This document shows, in pieces, positions 26,894 through 35,148 of a DNA stretch of 46,826 bases. The notes beneath the pieces were generated by a model. It saw only the letters and a list, made by a program, of their open reading frames with translations, ran no database searches and had not been told where the DNA came from. Position 1 is the stretch's first letter, and each line of letters opens with the position of its first letter. This stretch comes from an uncultured Clostridia bacterium (lineage in GTDB: Bacteria; Bacillota; Clostridia; UBA1381; CAJOGA01): NCBI GenBank assembly GCA_905233855.1, contig CAJOGA010000001.1, forward strand, positions 1 to 46,826, written 5' to 3'. The translations under genes and the position numbers were made by a program.

Positions 26894-28144
26894 TTGGGAA
26901 GTATTATTGTCAAAAAATCCGATAATCTTACAGGCGAGGTTGTTATCAGCGGTGCTAAAAATTCGGCTTTGCCTATAATTGCCGCATCCATATTGACAAA
27001 AGGCAAAAACAGGCTGTTATCCGTGCCGATGCTCGGCGATATAACCGTAATGCTGGAAATTTTGAAAAATATGGGTGCGGAGATAGAGTGTGAAAACGGT
27101 GTTGTTATGATTGATGCATCGGTAATAAATAACATTGCTCCGCAATATGAGCTGTCAAACAAACTGCGTGGATCGTTTTTGGTTGCGGGTCCGCTGCTCA
27201 CACGTTTCGGTAAGGCACAGATAAGTATGCCGGGCGGCTGTGCCATAGGCACAAGACCGATAGACCTGCATCTGAAAGGCTTTGCATCTATGGGTGCTCA
27301 GATAAGCAAGGAACACGGATATATAGATATGAGGGCAAAAAAATTACACGGCGGCAAAATATATTTGGATTATCCAAGCGTCGGAGCGACGGAAAATATA
27401 ATGATGGCAGCCGTTTTAGCCGACGGAGAAACTGTGATAGAGAATGCGTCTTTAGAGCCTGAAATTGTGGATCTGGCAAGCTATCTGGTGTCGGCAGGGG
27501 CGAACATATCGGGAGCCGGTACCGATACGGTCAAAATATCCGGTACTGACAGTTTGAACGCCGTATCGCACCGCATAATACCCGACAGGATAGAAGCGGG
27601 TACGTTTATGGTGGCAACTGCTATGACGCATGGGTGCGTCAAAATAAAAAACGTGATTTGCGGACATTTAAAGCCTGTAACGGCAAAGCTGAGAGAGATA
27701 GGGGTGAGCGTTACAGAGGGAGAAGACTATGTATTGGTTGACGCAAGAGGTGCATTACATTCGGCGGATATTAAAACATTGCCGTTCCCGGGTTTCCCGA
27801 CAGACATGCAGGCACAGTTTGCATCGCTTATGAGTTGTACCGAGGGCACAAGCGTTATAATTGAAACTGTGTTTGAAAATAGATTTATGCATATGGCGGA
27901 GCTTAAACGCATGGGTGCAAATATCAAAATAGAAGGACGCACCGCAGTGGTGGAGGGTATGCCGCATCTTACGGGGGCAAAGGTTAAAGCGAGCGATCTC
28001 CGTGCCGGGGCATCGTTGGTACTGGCAGGTCTTATAGCCGACGGGGATACGGAAATAGGCGAAATAGAGCATATAGACAGAGGGTATGAAGATATAGTAG
28101 GCAAGCTTAAAAGCATTGGAGCAAATATAGAGCGAAACGAATAA
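26894..28144 (+). CDS. murA: UDP-N-acetylglucosamine 1-carboxyvinyltransferase
   Basis: First committed step of peptidoglycan synthesis: transfers enolpyruvate from PEP to UDP-GlcNAc. Motifs: VVISGAKNSALPIIAASIL, LRGSFLVAGPLLTRFG, the catalytic-Cys loop PGGCAIGTRPIDLHLKGF (Cys, so fosfomycin-sensitive type), FPTDMQAQF and VENRF-like ENRFMHMAEL. 416 residues. It starts with TTG 8 bases after GAGGAGGC; the nearby ATG at 26890 is in another frame. It is divergent from metK, and its own promoter was not identified in the 150 bases beyond the metK promoter. Confidence 0.97.
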   Translation: MGSIIVKKSDNLTGEVVISGAKNSALPIIAASILTKGKNRLLSVPMLGDITVMLEILKNMGAEIECENGVVMIDASVINNIAPQYELSNKLRGSFLVAGPLLTRFGKAQISMPGGCAIGTRPIDLHLKGFASMGAQISKEHGYIDMRAKKLHGGKIYLDYPSVGATENIMMAAVLADGETVIENASLEPEIVDLASYLVSAGANISGAGTDTVKISGTDSLNAVSHRIIPDRIEAGTFMVATAMTHGCVKIKNVICGHLKPVTAKLREIGVSVTEGEDYVLVDARGALHSADIKTLPFPGFPTDMQAQFASLMSCTEGTSVIIETVFENRFMHMAELKRMGANIKIEGRTAVVEGMPHLTGAKVKASDLRAGASLVLAGLIADGDTEIGEIEHIDRGYEDIVGKLKSIGANIERNE

Positions 28145-28169
28145 ATGTGAAATCGGAAAAATAAAAGTT

Positions 28170-28230
28170 AAAAGGGCGTGTCTCAACAAGCAAATTTTCG
28201 CTGAATTGAGGCAACGCCCTTGATTTTTTT
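28170..28230. terminator. Bidirectional intrinsic terminator between murA and dpaB
   Basis: AAGGGCGT-GTCTCAA pairs with TTGAG-GCAACGCCCTT around a loop of about 20 bases, with a T-run on the plus strand and a T-rich tract on the minus strand. It serves both converging transcripts. Confidence 0.85.
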
Positions 28231-28807
28231 ATTTTAAAACAGGCTGCAGCTGACGGCCTTTTAAAGCACTGTCGGCGGCAGGAATTATCAAATTCATCTT
28301 GGCGACCAAAGAATTTGGCTTTTTAACCGAATCGTCCTGACCGAACGGCACAAAAAATATGTTTTTCATATTAAGGAGTGTGCCGATGTTTTTGGCACTG
28401 TTTCCCAAACCGTCGTTGGTAGAAACGGCGATCAGTGTGGGCCTTAAGTTACGCATATGTGCTTTTGCGGCCATGGTAACGCTTGTATCGGTTATACCGT
28501 TTGCCAGCTTTGCCAGAGTGTTGCCCGTGCAAGGTGCAATTATCAATAAATCCAGCAACGCTTTAGGGCCTATCGGTTCGGCATCTTTAACCGAGAAGAT
28601 GACCTTGTTTGACGTGATGTTTTCCAGCTTTTTCACAAAATCTTCCGCTTTGCCGAAACGTGTGTCGGTGAAATATGCGGTGTTGCTCATAATGGGCAAC
28701 ACGTTTGCACCTTCCGCAGCCAATGCCTCAAGTTCTTTTATCACGGAAGCAAATGTGCAGAAGGAGCCTGTCATTGCAAAGCCGATAGTTTTGTCTTTGA
28801 ATATCAA
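28229..28807 (-). CDS. dpaB: Dipicolinate synthase subunit B
   Basis: With DpaA converts dihydroxytetrahydrodipicolinate to dipicolinic acid, the main spore-core solute, in the mother cell. It is a 192-residue flavoprotein-like subunit with GFAMTGSFCTFASVI at the N-terminus and LLIIAPCTGNTLAKLANGITDTSVTMAAKAHMRN, the DpaB/flavoprotein signature. It starts at TTG, overlapping the dpaA stop by 3-4 bases (TTGA), with GGGGGTG upstream. Strand and order dpaA-dpaB match Bacillus spoVFA-spoVFB, but asd and dapA do not follow; murA converges. Confidence 0.93.
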   Translation of the reverse strand: MIFKDKTIGFAMTGSFCTFASVIKELEALAAEGANVLPIMSNTAYFTDTRFGKAEDFVKKLENITSNKVIFSVKDAEPIGPKALLDLLIIAPCTGNTLAKLANGITDTSVTMAAKAHMRNLRPTLIAVSTNDGLGNSAKNIGTLLNMKNIFFVPFGQDDSVKKPNSLVAKMNLIIPAADSALKGRQLQPVLK

Positions 28808-29685
28808 ATGTTTGACACCCCCAATTCATGTATCATATTCAGTACGGTGTTTTTAACTATATTTGCCGCTGTAACGGGTGCTGTCTTTCCGGGCAGACCC
28901 AAAGCCCATATCGTCTTTAATCCGAGTTCTGCCGCGGCACGCATATCCACACCGCCCGGCTTTGATGCCAGGTCGATTATCAGAGCGTCTTTATTTACAT
29001 TCTCCAATATACGCCTTTCAAAAATCAATGCCGGCACAGTGTTGAATATAACGTCAAAACCGGATATTTTGTCTTTCATGTCGGTTATATTAATGCCGTC
29101 ATAAGCGTATGCATCCGCCCATGCAATGTCGTGTAAATTTTTCGAGCAAACAGTTACCTTTGCACCTATGCCGTGCAGCATGTGGGATAAAACCTTGCCT
29201 ATTCTGCCGAAACCCATAACAAGACATCTGCTTGAATGAAGCGTTACCGGCAGTTCCGACATTGCAAGTTCTACAGCACCTTCCGCACTTGGTATGGCGT
29301 TAAGTACCGCAAATTCCTCGCGGAGAAAGTAGTCGTTCGGCTGTATGCGGTATTGCTGCATTAATGACGACGTTTTGTTGCTTATTTTTCCTCCGAAAAC
29401 GAATTGTTTTTCATTCACAAGTTTGAAAAGTTCCGATAAGTCAATGCTTATGTCTTTTGCAAGCGGAGCGGATACGGTTGTATCGTCCGAAGTAACCGGC
29501 AACGGCAGAATTATATAATCTGCGTCCTTCACCGAAGAAATAAGGTCAGCACCTTTTGTGCAACCGTTGGCAATATCATCGCCCAACGCAAAGACGGTTA
29601 CGTCAAAGCCGTCGCTTGCCAATGATTTTGCCAACGATAACTGACGCATGTCTCCGCCGATAACTGAAAAATGTTTGTTGTTCAT
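28804..29685 (-). CDS. dpaA: Dipicolinate synthase subunit A
   Basis: A 293-residue NAD(P)-binding dehydrogenase subunit of dipicolinate synthase. N-terminal domain: FSVIGGDMRQLSLAKSLASDG. Second Rossmann domain: CLVMGFGRIGKVLSHMLHGIGAKVTV, then DVIFNTVPALI and IIDLASKPGGVD, all typical of DpaA/SpoVFA. The ATG of MNNKHFS is chosen because GGGAG is 8 bases upstream; the ORF-track GTG three codons earlier abuts that site. Mother-cell (SigK) control is expected; CATAAAATG at about 29750 is close to, but not, a SigK -10. Confidence 0.94.
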   Translation of the reverse strand: MNNKHFSVIGGDMRQLSLAKSLASDGFDVTVFALGDDIANGCTKGADLISSVKDADYIILPLPVTSDDTTVSAPLAKDISIDLSELFKLVNEKQFVFGGKISNKTSSLMQQYRIQPNDYFLREEFAVLNAIPSAEGAVELAMSELPVTLHSSRCLVMGFGRIGKVLSHMLHGIGAKVTVCSKNLHDIAWADAYAYDGINITDMKDKISGFDVIFNTVPALIFERRILENVNKDALIIDLASKPGGVDMRAAAELGLKTIWALGLPGKTAPVTAANIVKNTVLNMIHELGVSNI

Positions 29686-29864
29686 AACCGCCACTCCCGA
29701 TATTTAAATATTTGCAGGTGTTTATTCTTTAACCCGCCTGCTCTATCATTTTATGAAGACGTTACATTCTTTGTGCGTCGTTTTTTGATTTTTTGATATT
29801 GAGGTTTTTGTCAAAATTTCATAAATAACGTGTGGAAATATTGCAATTTTAGACAGCTAAACGG

Positions 29865-29893
29865 TTGACAAATATTTGCGGATTGTATACAAT
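29865..29893 (+). promoter_or_regulatory. Promoter of acn-icd with an overlapping palindromic operator
   Basis: TTGACA (29865-29870) and TACAAT (29888-29893) are 17 bases apart, a near-ideal SigA promoter. The perfect 12-bp palindrome ATTGTATACAAT (29882-29893) covers the -10 element, and TAATACAATA follows as a partial repeat. This palindrome type is typical of GntR-family operators. A GntR/FCD gene lies 3.9 kb downstream on the same strand. Confidence 0.7.
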
Positions 29894-29931
29894 AATACAA
29901 TAGTAAAATATAATGCGGAGGTATACGATTA

Positions 29932-31854
29932 ATGGGACTTAATTTAGCACAAAAAATCATAAAAGACCATTTGGTTACAGGCGATATGACGCCCGGAAGC
30001 GACATATCCATCAGAATTGACCAAACTTTAACACAGGACTCTACGGGTACTATGGCGTATCTGCAGTTTGAGGCAATAGGAATAGACAGAGTCAAAACAA
30101 AAAAGTCGGTTGCATATATAGACCATAACACAATACAGTCCGGCTTTGAAAATGCGGACGATCATAAATATATACAGACAGTTGCGTCAAAATACGGTAT
30201 ATACTTTTCAAAACCGGGCAACGGAATATGCCATCAGGTTCAGCTGGAGCGTTTCGGAGTGCCGGGCATGACGCTGTTGGGTTCTGACAGCCATACTCCA
30301 ACGGGCGGCGGTCTGGGAATGCTTGCCATAGGTGCAGGCGGTCTGGACGTTGCGGTTGCAATGGGCGGCGGAGCTTATCATATAACCATGCCTAAGGTTT
30401 GCAAGGTTAATCTTGTGGGCAAGTTGAATCCTTGGATAAGTGCAAAAGACATAATCTTAGAGGTTTTAAAAGTTCTCACGGTTAAAGGCGGCGTGGGCAA
30501 GGTTATCGAATATGCCGGCGAAGGCGTTAAAACCCTGACAGTTCCCGAAAGGGCAACAATAACTAACATGGGTGCGGAGCTTGGTGCAACAACATCTATC
30601 TTCCCAAGCGATGAAATAACAAAAGAGTTTCTGAAAGCACAGGGAAGGGAGTCTGACTGGACAGAAATCAAGCCTGATGCCGATGCTGTGTATGACGAGG
30701 AAATAACCGTAAACTTATCCGCTCTTGTGCCGATGGCTGCACAGCCGCACAGTCCGGATAGAGTAGACAGCGTTACAAACATAGGCAAAATAAAGGTTGA
30801 CCAGGTTGCCATCGGCAGCTGTACCAATTCATCATATCTTGACATGATGAAAGTTGCTTCAATATTGAAAGGTAAAACTATACATCCCGAAGTAAGCCTT
30901 GTTATCGCACCGGGATCAAAGCAGGTGCTGACAATGCTTGCAAAAAACGGAGCGTTGGCAGATATGGTTGCGGCAGGTGCAAGAATACTTGAATCGGCTT
31001 GCGGACCTTGCATAGGTATGGGACAGGCGCCTAAAACCGACGCTGTGTCGCTCAGAACATTTAACCGTAATTTTGAGGGCAGAAGCGGCACAAAATCCGC
31101 ACAGGTATACCTTGTAAGTCCGGAGGTTGCAGCTGTAAGTGCACTTACCGGCGTGCTGACAGATCCGCGTGAATTCGGAGACGCTCCTCAAATAGAAATG
31201 CCTAAGGAATTTTTAATAAATGACAACATGGTAATAGCACCGGCAGAGGACGGTTCAAAGGTTGAAGTTGTACGCGGTCCGAATATTAAACCGTTCCCTG
31301 TAAATGTACCGTTAAGCGATGTTGTAAGCGGTAAGACACTCATAAAAGTTGAGGACAACATCACAACCGACCATATTATGCCGTCGAACGCAAAATTGTT
31401 GCCGTTCCGTTCAAACGTGCCGTATCTGGCAAGTTTCTGTCTGACGCCGTGCGATCCTGATTTTCCTGAAAGAGCCAAGGCAAACAACGGAGGATTTATC
31501 ATCGGCGGTGTGAACTACGGGCAAGGATCCAGCCGTGAGCATGCGGCATTGGCACCGTTGTATCTGGGAGTTAAGGGCGTTATTGCAAAATCGTTTGCAA
31601 GAATACACATGGCAAACCTCATCAATTCAGGCATATTGCCTATGACATTCGTGAACGAAGCGGATTATGATTCAATCGATGTTATGGATGAATTAAAAAT
31701 AGAAAATGCTATAGAACAGGTTAAAAAATCCAATATAATAAAGGTTAAAAACGTAACCAAGAACAGTGAATTTGACGTTGAAATAAACTTGTCGGACAGA
31801 CAGCGTGAAATAATGCTGGCAGGCGGTTTGCTGAACTATACAAAAAATAACTGA
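29932..31854 (+). CDS. acn: Aconitate hydratase (short, Aquifex-type)
   Basis: Isomerises citrate to isocitrate with a [4Fe-4S] cluster. The 640 residues are about 250 shorter than E. coli AcnA and match the short form related to Aquifex aconitase. Cluster cysteines: AIGSCTNSSYLDMM and ESACGPCIGMGQAPKTD. Also TLLGSDSHTPTGGGLGMLAIGAGGLDVAVAMGG near the N-terminus and, in the swivel domain, GGVNYGQGSSREHAALAPLYLGVKGVIAKSFARIH. A homoaconitase or isopropylmalate-isomerase role is unlikely because both domains are fused and icd follows 15 bases later. GGAGG precedes the ATG. Confidence 0.93.
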   Translation: MGLNLAQKIIKDHLVTGDMTPGSDISIRIDQTLTQDSTGTMAYLQFEAIGIDRVKTKKSVAYIDHNTIQSGFENADDHKYIQTVASKYGIYFSKPGNGICHQVQLERFGVPGMTLLGSDSHTPTGGGLGMLAIGAGGLDVAVAMGGGAYHITMPKVCKVNLVGKLNPWISAKDIILEVLKVLTVKGGVGKVIEYAGEGVKTLTVPERATITNMGAELGATTSIFPSDEITKEFLKAQGRESDWTEIKPDADAVYDEEITVNLSALVPMAAQPHSPDRVDSVTNIGKIKVDQVAIGSCTNSSYLDMMKVASILKGKTIHPEVSLVIAPGSKQVLTMLAKNGALADMVAAGARILESACGPCIGMGQAPKTDAVSLRTFNRNFEGRSGTKSAQVYLVSPEVAAVSALTGVLTDPREFGDAPQIEMPKEFLINDNMVIAPAEDGSKVEVVRGPNIKPFPVNVPLSDVVSGKTLIKVEDNITTDHIMPSNAKLLPFRSNVPYLASFCLTPCDPDFPERAKANNGGFIIGGVNYGQGSSREHAALAPLYLGVKGVIAKSFARIHMANLINSGILPMTFVNEADYDSIDVMDELKIENAIEQVKKSNIIKVKNVTKNSEFDVEINLSDRQREIMLAGGLLNYTKNN

Positions 31855-31869
31855 TGGGAGGAAATAAAA

Positions 31870-33033
31870 ATGGCAGATAAATACACTGCTGCGGCAGATA
31901 AATTTGTTGCATTGTTGAAAGAACAGGACGCAAGAGTTCAGAGAATGAAGGAACAAAAAGAGTTTTTGGATTATGCAAAGCTTGATAAAATAATAATAGG
32001 CGTTTGCGGCGGCGACGGAATAGGTCCGTATATAACCGCACAAGGCCGCAGAATTTTGGAATTTTTGCTTGCGGACCAAGTTAAAGCAGGCAAAGTTGAA
32101 TTTAAAGTTATAGACGGATTGACAATAGAAAACAGAGCGAAAGTAAATAAAGCTATCCCCGACGATGTTCTGGCAGAGCTTAAAAAGTGCCACGTTATAT
32201 TAAAAGGTCCGACAACTACACCTCGTGCAGGCGATCCGTGGCCTAACATAGAAAGTGCAAACGTTGCAATGAGAAAGGAACTTGACCTTTTCGCAAACGT
32301 GCGTCCTGTAAAGGTTCCCGAAAAGGGCATAGACTGGACATTTTACCGTGAAAACACCGAAGGCAGCTATGCTGTCGGAAGCAAAGGCGTTCATGTGGAC
32401 GACGATATTGCTGTGGATTTTTGTATTACAACCACCGAGGGTAGCGAAAGAATTGCAAGAGCCGCGTTTGAATACGCAAAAAAGAACGGTAAAACAAAGG
32501 TTACGGCAGTTACCAAAGCCAATGTTGTTAAGACGACCGACGGTAAATTTTTGAAAATTTGTCAGGAGGTTGCAAAGGATTATCCGGGCATAGAGCTTGA
32601 TGACTGGTACATAGACATTATGACAGCAAAACTGGTTGACGAAAAACGCAGAACTCAATTCCAGGTTCTTGTTCTTCCGAACCTTTACGGCGATATATTG
32701 ACAGACGAAGCCGCTGAATTTCAGGGCGGTGTGGGCACAGCAGGCAGTGCAAACATAGGTAAAAGATACGCTATGTTTGAAGCTATCCACGGCTCCGCAC
32801 CGAGAATGGTTGCAGAAGGCAGAGCACAGTATGCCGATCCGTGCAGCGTTATAAGAGCGGCTGTTATGCTGCTTTCGCATATCGGATACCAGGAACAGGC
32901 AGATAAGCTTGAAAAAGCTTTGGATAAATGTATGTATGACGAAAAGAAACTTGTAATGACAGGCAGAGATACAGGTGCTACAAGCGAAGAATTTGCAAAC
33001 TACGTTATGGACACAATAAAAAATATGCAGTAA
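31870..33033 (+). CDS. icd: Isocitrate dehydrogenase (isocitrate/isopropylmalate dehydrogenase family)
   Basis: A 387-residue beta-decarboxylating dehydrogenase. Motifs: GVCGGDGIGPYIT, ANVRPVKVP, FYRENTEGSYAVGSKG, the catalytic Lys/Asp region KTKVTAVTKANVVKTTDGKF, DIMTAKLV, and NLYGDILTDEAAEFQGGVGTAGSANIG. An N-terminal extension of about 40 residues precedes the core. Coupling to aconitase (15-base gap, GGGAGG site) argues for isocitrate rather than isopropylmalate as substrate, giving 2-oxoglutarate for glutamate. NAD versus NADP preference is not decided. Citrate synthase is not in the window. Confidence 0.88.
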   Translation: MADKYTAAADKFVALLKEQDARVQRMKEQKEFLDYAKLDKIIIGVCGGDGIGPYITAQGRRILEFLLADQVKAGKVEFKVIDGLTIENRAKVNKAIPDDVLAELKKCHVILKGPTTTPRAGDPWPNIESANVAMRKELDLFANVRPVKVPEKGIDWTFYRENTEGSYAVGSKGVHVDDDIAVDFCITTTEGSERIARAAFEYAKKNGKTKVTAVTKANVVKTTDGKFLKICQEVAKDYPGIELDDWYIDIMTAKLVDEKRRTQFQVLVLPNLYGDILTDEAAEFQGGVGTAGSANIGKRYAMFEAIHGSAPRMVAEGRAQYADPCSVIRAAVMLLSHIGYQEQADKLEKALDKCMYDEKKLVMTGRDTGATSEEFANYVMDTIKNMQ

Positions 33034-33192
33034 AGTTCCGGCTTGAAGCGATATAAAGTCCATTCCCTTACGGAGGAACAGTATAAAACAGTTTCAAGCA
33101 AGTGCGGTACGATCCGCCGCAAGATCATTGCCTCAATTACAACGGCGAAGAAAAACAGCGTAAATAAACCTACCGTACTAAACAGGGAATAA
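33034..33192 (+). other. Unrecognised open stretch in frame with icd beyond its stop codon
   Basis: The 156 bases after the icd stop stay open in the icd frame until TAA at 33190. They could encode about 49 residues from a TTG at 33043 (basic, ending AKKNSVNKPTVLNRE), but without a good ribosome binding site. A GGAGG at 33072-33076 precedes no start codon. I do not recognise the sequence. It may be a gene remnant, a small ORF or non-coding spacer. Confidence 0.25.
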
Positions 33193-33210
33193 AGGCTGAT
33201 TGACGGAAGG

Positions 33211-33759
33211 ATGGATTTGGTTATGCATGAAGAAGATGTAATTCGTATATGCAAAGAAAACGGTGTTAGCAATACCGGAGCCATAAACATACCGGATATT
33301 GATTTTAACGAACAGTTAAGAGATAATTGTAAGCTCAACACATGCGGAAGGTATAATACAAACTGGACGTGTCCTCCGCGTGTGGGCGATTTTGACGTGT
33401 TGGTTAAAAAGGTGTTTGAATATAAGCATGCTATAGTGTTCCAGAATATATATGAATTGGAAGACAGCTTTGATTACGAAGGTATGGAACGTGGGTCTGC
33501 CGACCATTACCAAAAGACGCAAAAAATTGCGGAGCAGATAAAAAAGTTGTGCCCCGATGCTCTTGTTTTGGGGGCAGGCGGCTGCAGAGTTTGCAAGGAA
33601 TGTGCCGCGGTGAAAAATGAGCCCTGCAGATTTCCCGATAAAGCCGTCGCGTCTATGGAGGCATACGGAATGTATGTGTCAAACGTTGCAAGTAAAAGCG
33701 GATTGGAATATATGAACGGTGTTAACACTATGACATATTTCGGTATGGTTTTGTATTAA
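33211..33759 (+). CDS. DUF2284 family predicted metal-binding protein
   Basis: A 182-residue cysteine-rich protein: CKLNTCGRYNTNWTCPPRVGDF near residues 40-60 and GAGGCRVCKECAAVKNEPCRFPDKAVASMEAYGM in the C-terminal half, the DUF2284 pattern. The cysteines probably bind a metal or Fe-S cluster; no activity is established. It follows icd by 177 bases and precedes the GntR gene by 38, so it may belong to the acn-icd transcript. GGAAGG abuts the first ATG; the ATG four codons later (33223) is spaced more normally and may be the real start. Confidence 0.82.
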   Translation: MDLVMHEEDVIRICKENGVSNTGAINIPDIDFNEQLRDNCKLNTCGRYNTNWTCPPRVGDFDVLVKKVFEYKHAIVFQNIYELEDSFDYEGMERGSADHYQKTQKIAEQIKKLCPDALVLGAGGCRVCKECAAVKNEPCRFPDKAVASMEAYGMYVSNVASKSGLEYMNGVNTMTYFGMVLY

Positions 33760-33797
33760 TATTTCCAATGAAATAATTTGGAAAGGACAGTGAGTTT

Positions 33798-34436
33798 TTG
33801 GAAAAGACAGAAACAAATTCATTAACTGCGAAGATTTTTAACATCATTGAAGATAAAATTTTAGTCGGCGAATATTCCGCCGGCGACAGTCTTGCCGAAA
33901 GCAAGGTGTGCGGACAGCTTGGAGTAAGCCGTACACCTGTGCGTGAAGCGTTAAAACAGCTTGAACGTGCGGGGCTTGTCGCAATAACGCCTAATAAAGG
34001 TGCTGTGGTTGTGGGAATTAGCGAAAAAGACATCAGAGATATAATGGAGGTAAGACTCAGAATAGAAGGTCTTGCCGCAAACTGGGCGGCAAAAAACATA
34101 ACCGACGGGGAAATACAAAAGCTGCAAGAGGTTGTTGATTTGTTGGAATTTTATATCCGACGTGATGACTTTAATTCTATCAATGAGATGGATTCCGATT
34201 TTCACGAAATCATATATCAGGCGTCAAAGAGTAAGATTTTGGCAAATATCCTGTCTGAGTTTCATCACTACTTAAAAAAAGTGCGTTACGATTCCATGCA
34301 GGAGGAAAACCGTCGCAACACAGTTCTTAAAGAACACAGGCAGATACTCAACGCACTGGCAGCTCATGATTCTCTGCTGGCGGAAAAGCTGGCATGTGAG
34401 CATGTGCAGCATGCGGCACAAAACATAAACGGTTAA
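33798..34436 (+). CDS. GntR-family transcriptional regulator, FCD (FadR-like) subfamily
   Basis: A 212-residue regulator: winged helix-turn-helix at residues 15-75 (LVGEYSAGDSLAESKVCGQLGVSRTPVREALKQLERAGL, the GntR signature) and an all-helical FCD ligand domain (EVRLRIEGLAANWAAKN, then DSDFHEIIYQAS). FCD proteins sense small organic acids, often with a bound metal. It starts at TTG after GGAAAGGACAGTGAG. Adjacent genes (acn, icd, DUF2284) are natural candidates for control, and the acn promoter carries a fitting palindrome. Ligand unknown; citrate or another TCA acid is a guess. Confidence 0.9.
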   Translation: MEKTETNSLTAKIFNIIEDKILVGEYSAGDSLAESKVCGQLGVSRTPVREALKQLERAGLVAITPNKGAVVVGISEKDIRDIMEVRLRIEGLAANWAAKNITDGEIQKLQEVVDLLEFYIRRDDFNSINEMDSDFHEIIYQASKSKILANILSEFHHYLKKVRYDSMQEENRRNTVLKEHRQILNALAAHDSLLAEKLACEHVQHAAQNING

Positions 34437-34464
34437 AAACACCTTGCCGTGTTGGAGGATAACA

Positions 34465-35112
34465 ATGAACAACGAAATCAAAAAAAATGTTCCTACGGTT
34501 GTCATACGTCGCCTTCCAAGATACTATAGGTATCTGGAGGATTTGTTGAAGAACAATATAATAAGAATATCGTCTACGGAGCTTGCCAAGAAGATGAATA
34601 TAACCGCATCACAGGTGCGTCAGGATTTCAGCTGTTTCGGCGGATTCGGTCAGCAGGGATATGGCTATAACGTTGAAAATTTGTATAACGAAATAGGCAA
34701 TCTTTTAGGACTCAGAGAAAACTACACCACCGTCATAGTAGGGGCAGGCAATCTGGGACGTGCTTTGGCGAATCACGCCTCGTTTGACAGACGAGGCTTT
34801 AAGCTTGTGGGCATTTTTGATATTGACGAACGTATCATAGGTAAAAAAATAAACAATATAACCGTTATGCATGCGGACGAGCTTGATAAATTTGTTGCGG
34901 AAAACCGTGTTGACATAGGCATAATAACCGTGCCGAGAGACAATGTCAAAGACGTTGCAAACAAGCTTATAAGCTTGGGAATAAAGGGCCTGTGGAACTT
35001 TTCGTATATAGAACTCAAGGGCAATGACGATGTTCAGATTGAAAATGTCCATCTTACCGACAGCCTTATGACATTGTCATACAACATTAAGAAAAACAGT
35101 CAGGAGAATTAA
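34465..35112 (+). CDS. rex: Redox-sensing transcriptional repressor Rex
   Basis: A 215-residue dimeric repressor that binds DNA when NAD+ is high and leaves it when NADH binds. N-terminal winged helix: RLPRYYRYLEDL then RISSTELAKKMNITASQVRQDFSCFGGFGQQGYGY. NADH-binding Rossmann fold: VIVGAGNLGRALANHASF. C-terminal swapped helix: LKGNDDVQIENVHLTDSLMTLSY. Start moved to the ATG of MNNEIKK, 7 bases after GGAGG. It lies 28 bases after the GntR gene. A likely target is the hydrogenase operon in this window. Confidence 0.96.
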   Translation: MNNEIKKNVPTVVIRRLPRYYRYLEDLLKNNIIRISSTELAKKMNITASQVRQDFSCFGGFGQQGYGYNVENLYNEIGNLLGLRENYTTVIVGAGNLGRALANHASFDRRGFKLVGIFDIDERIIGKKINNITVMHADELDKFVAENRVDIGIITVPRDNVKDVANKLISLGIKGLWNFSYIELKGNDDVQIENVHLTDSLMTLSYNIKKNSQEN

Positions 35113-35148
35113 TTATTCATGTTACCGTTTGAAAGGTGATGAATTGTT

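Noticed and set aside
29740-29800. Possible terminator or SigK promoter upstream of dpaA
   Set aside because: The GACG/CGTC stem has only four pairs, and CATAAAATG deviates from the SigK -10 consensus without a clear -35.
30378-31091. Minus-strand ORF of 237 aa inside acn
   Set aside because: Antisense to the aconitase cluster-binding region; composition reflects complement codons only.
32200-33063. Long minus-strand ORF of 287 aa opposite icd
   Set aside because: Shadow frame of icd: Cys/Phe-rich nonsense composition, no binding site, no recognisable motif.
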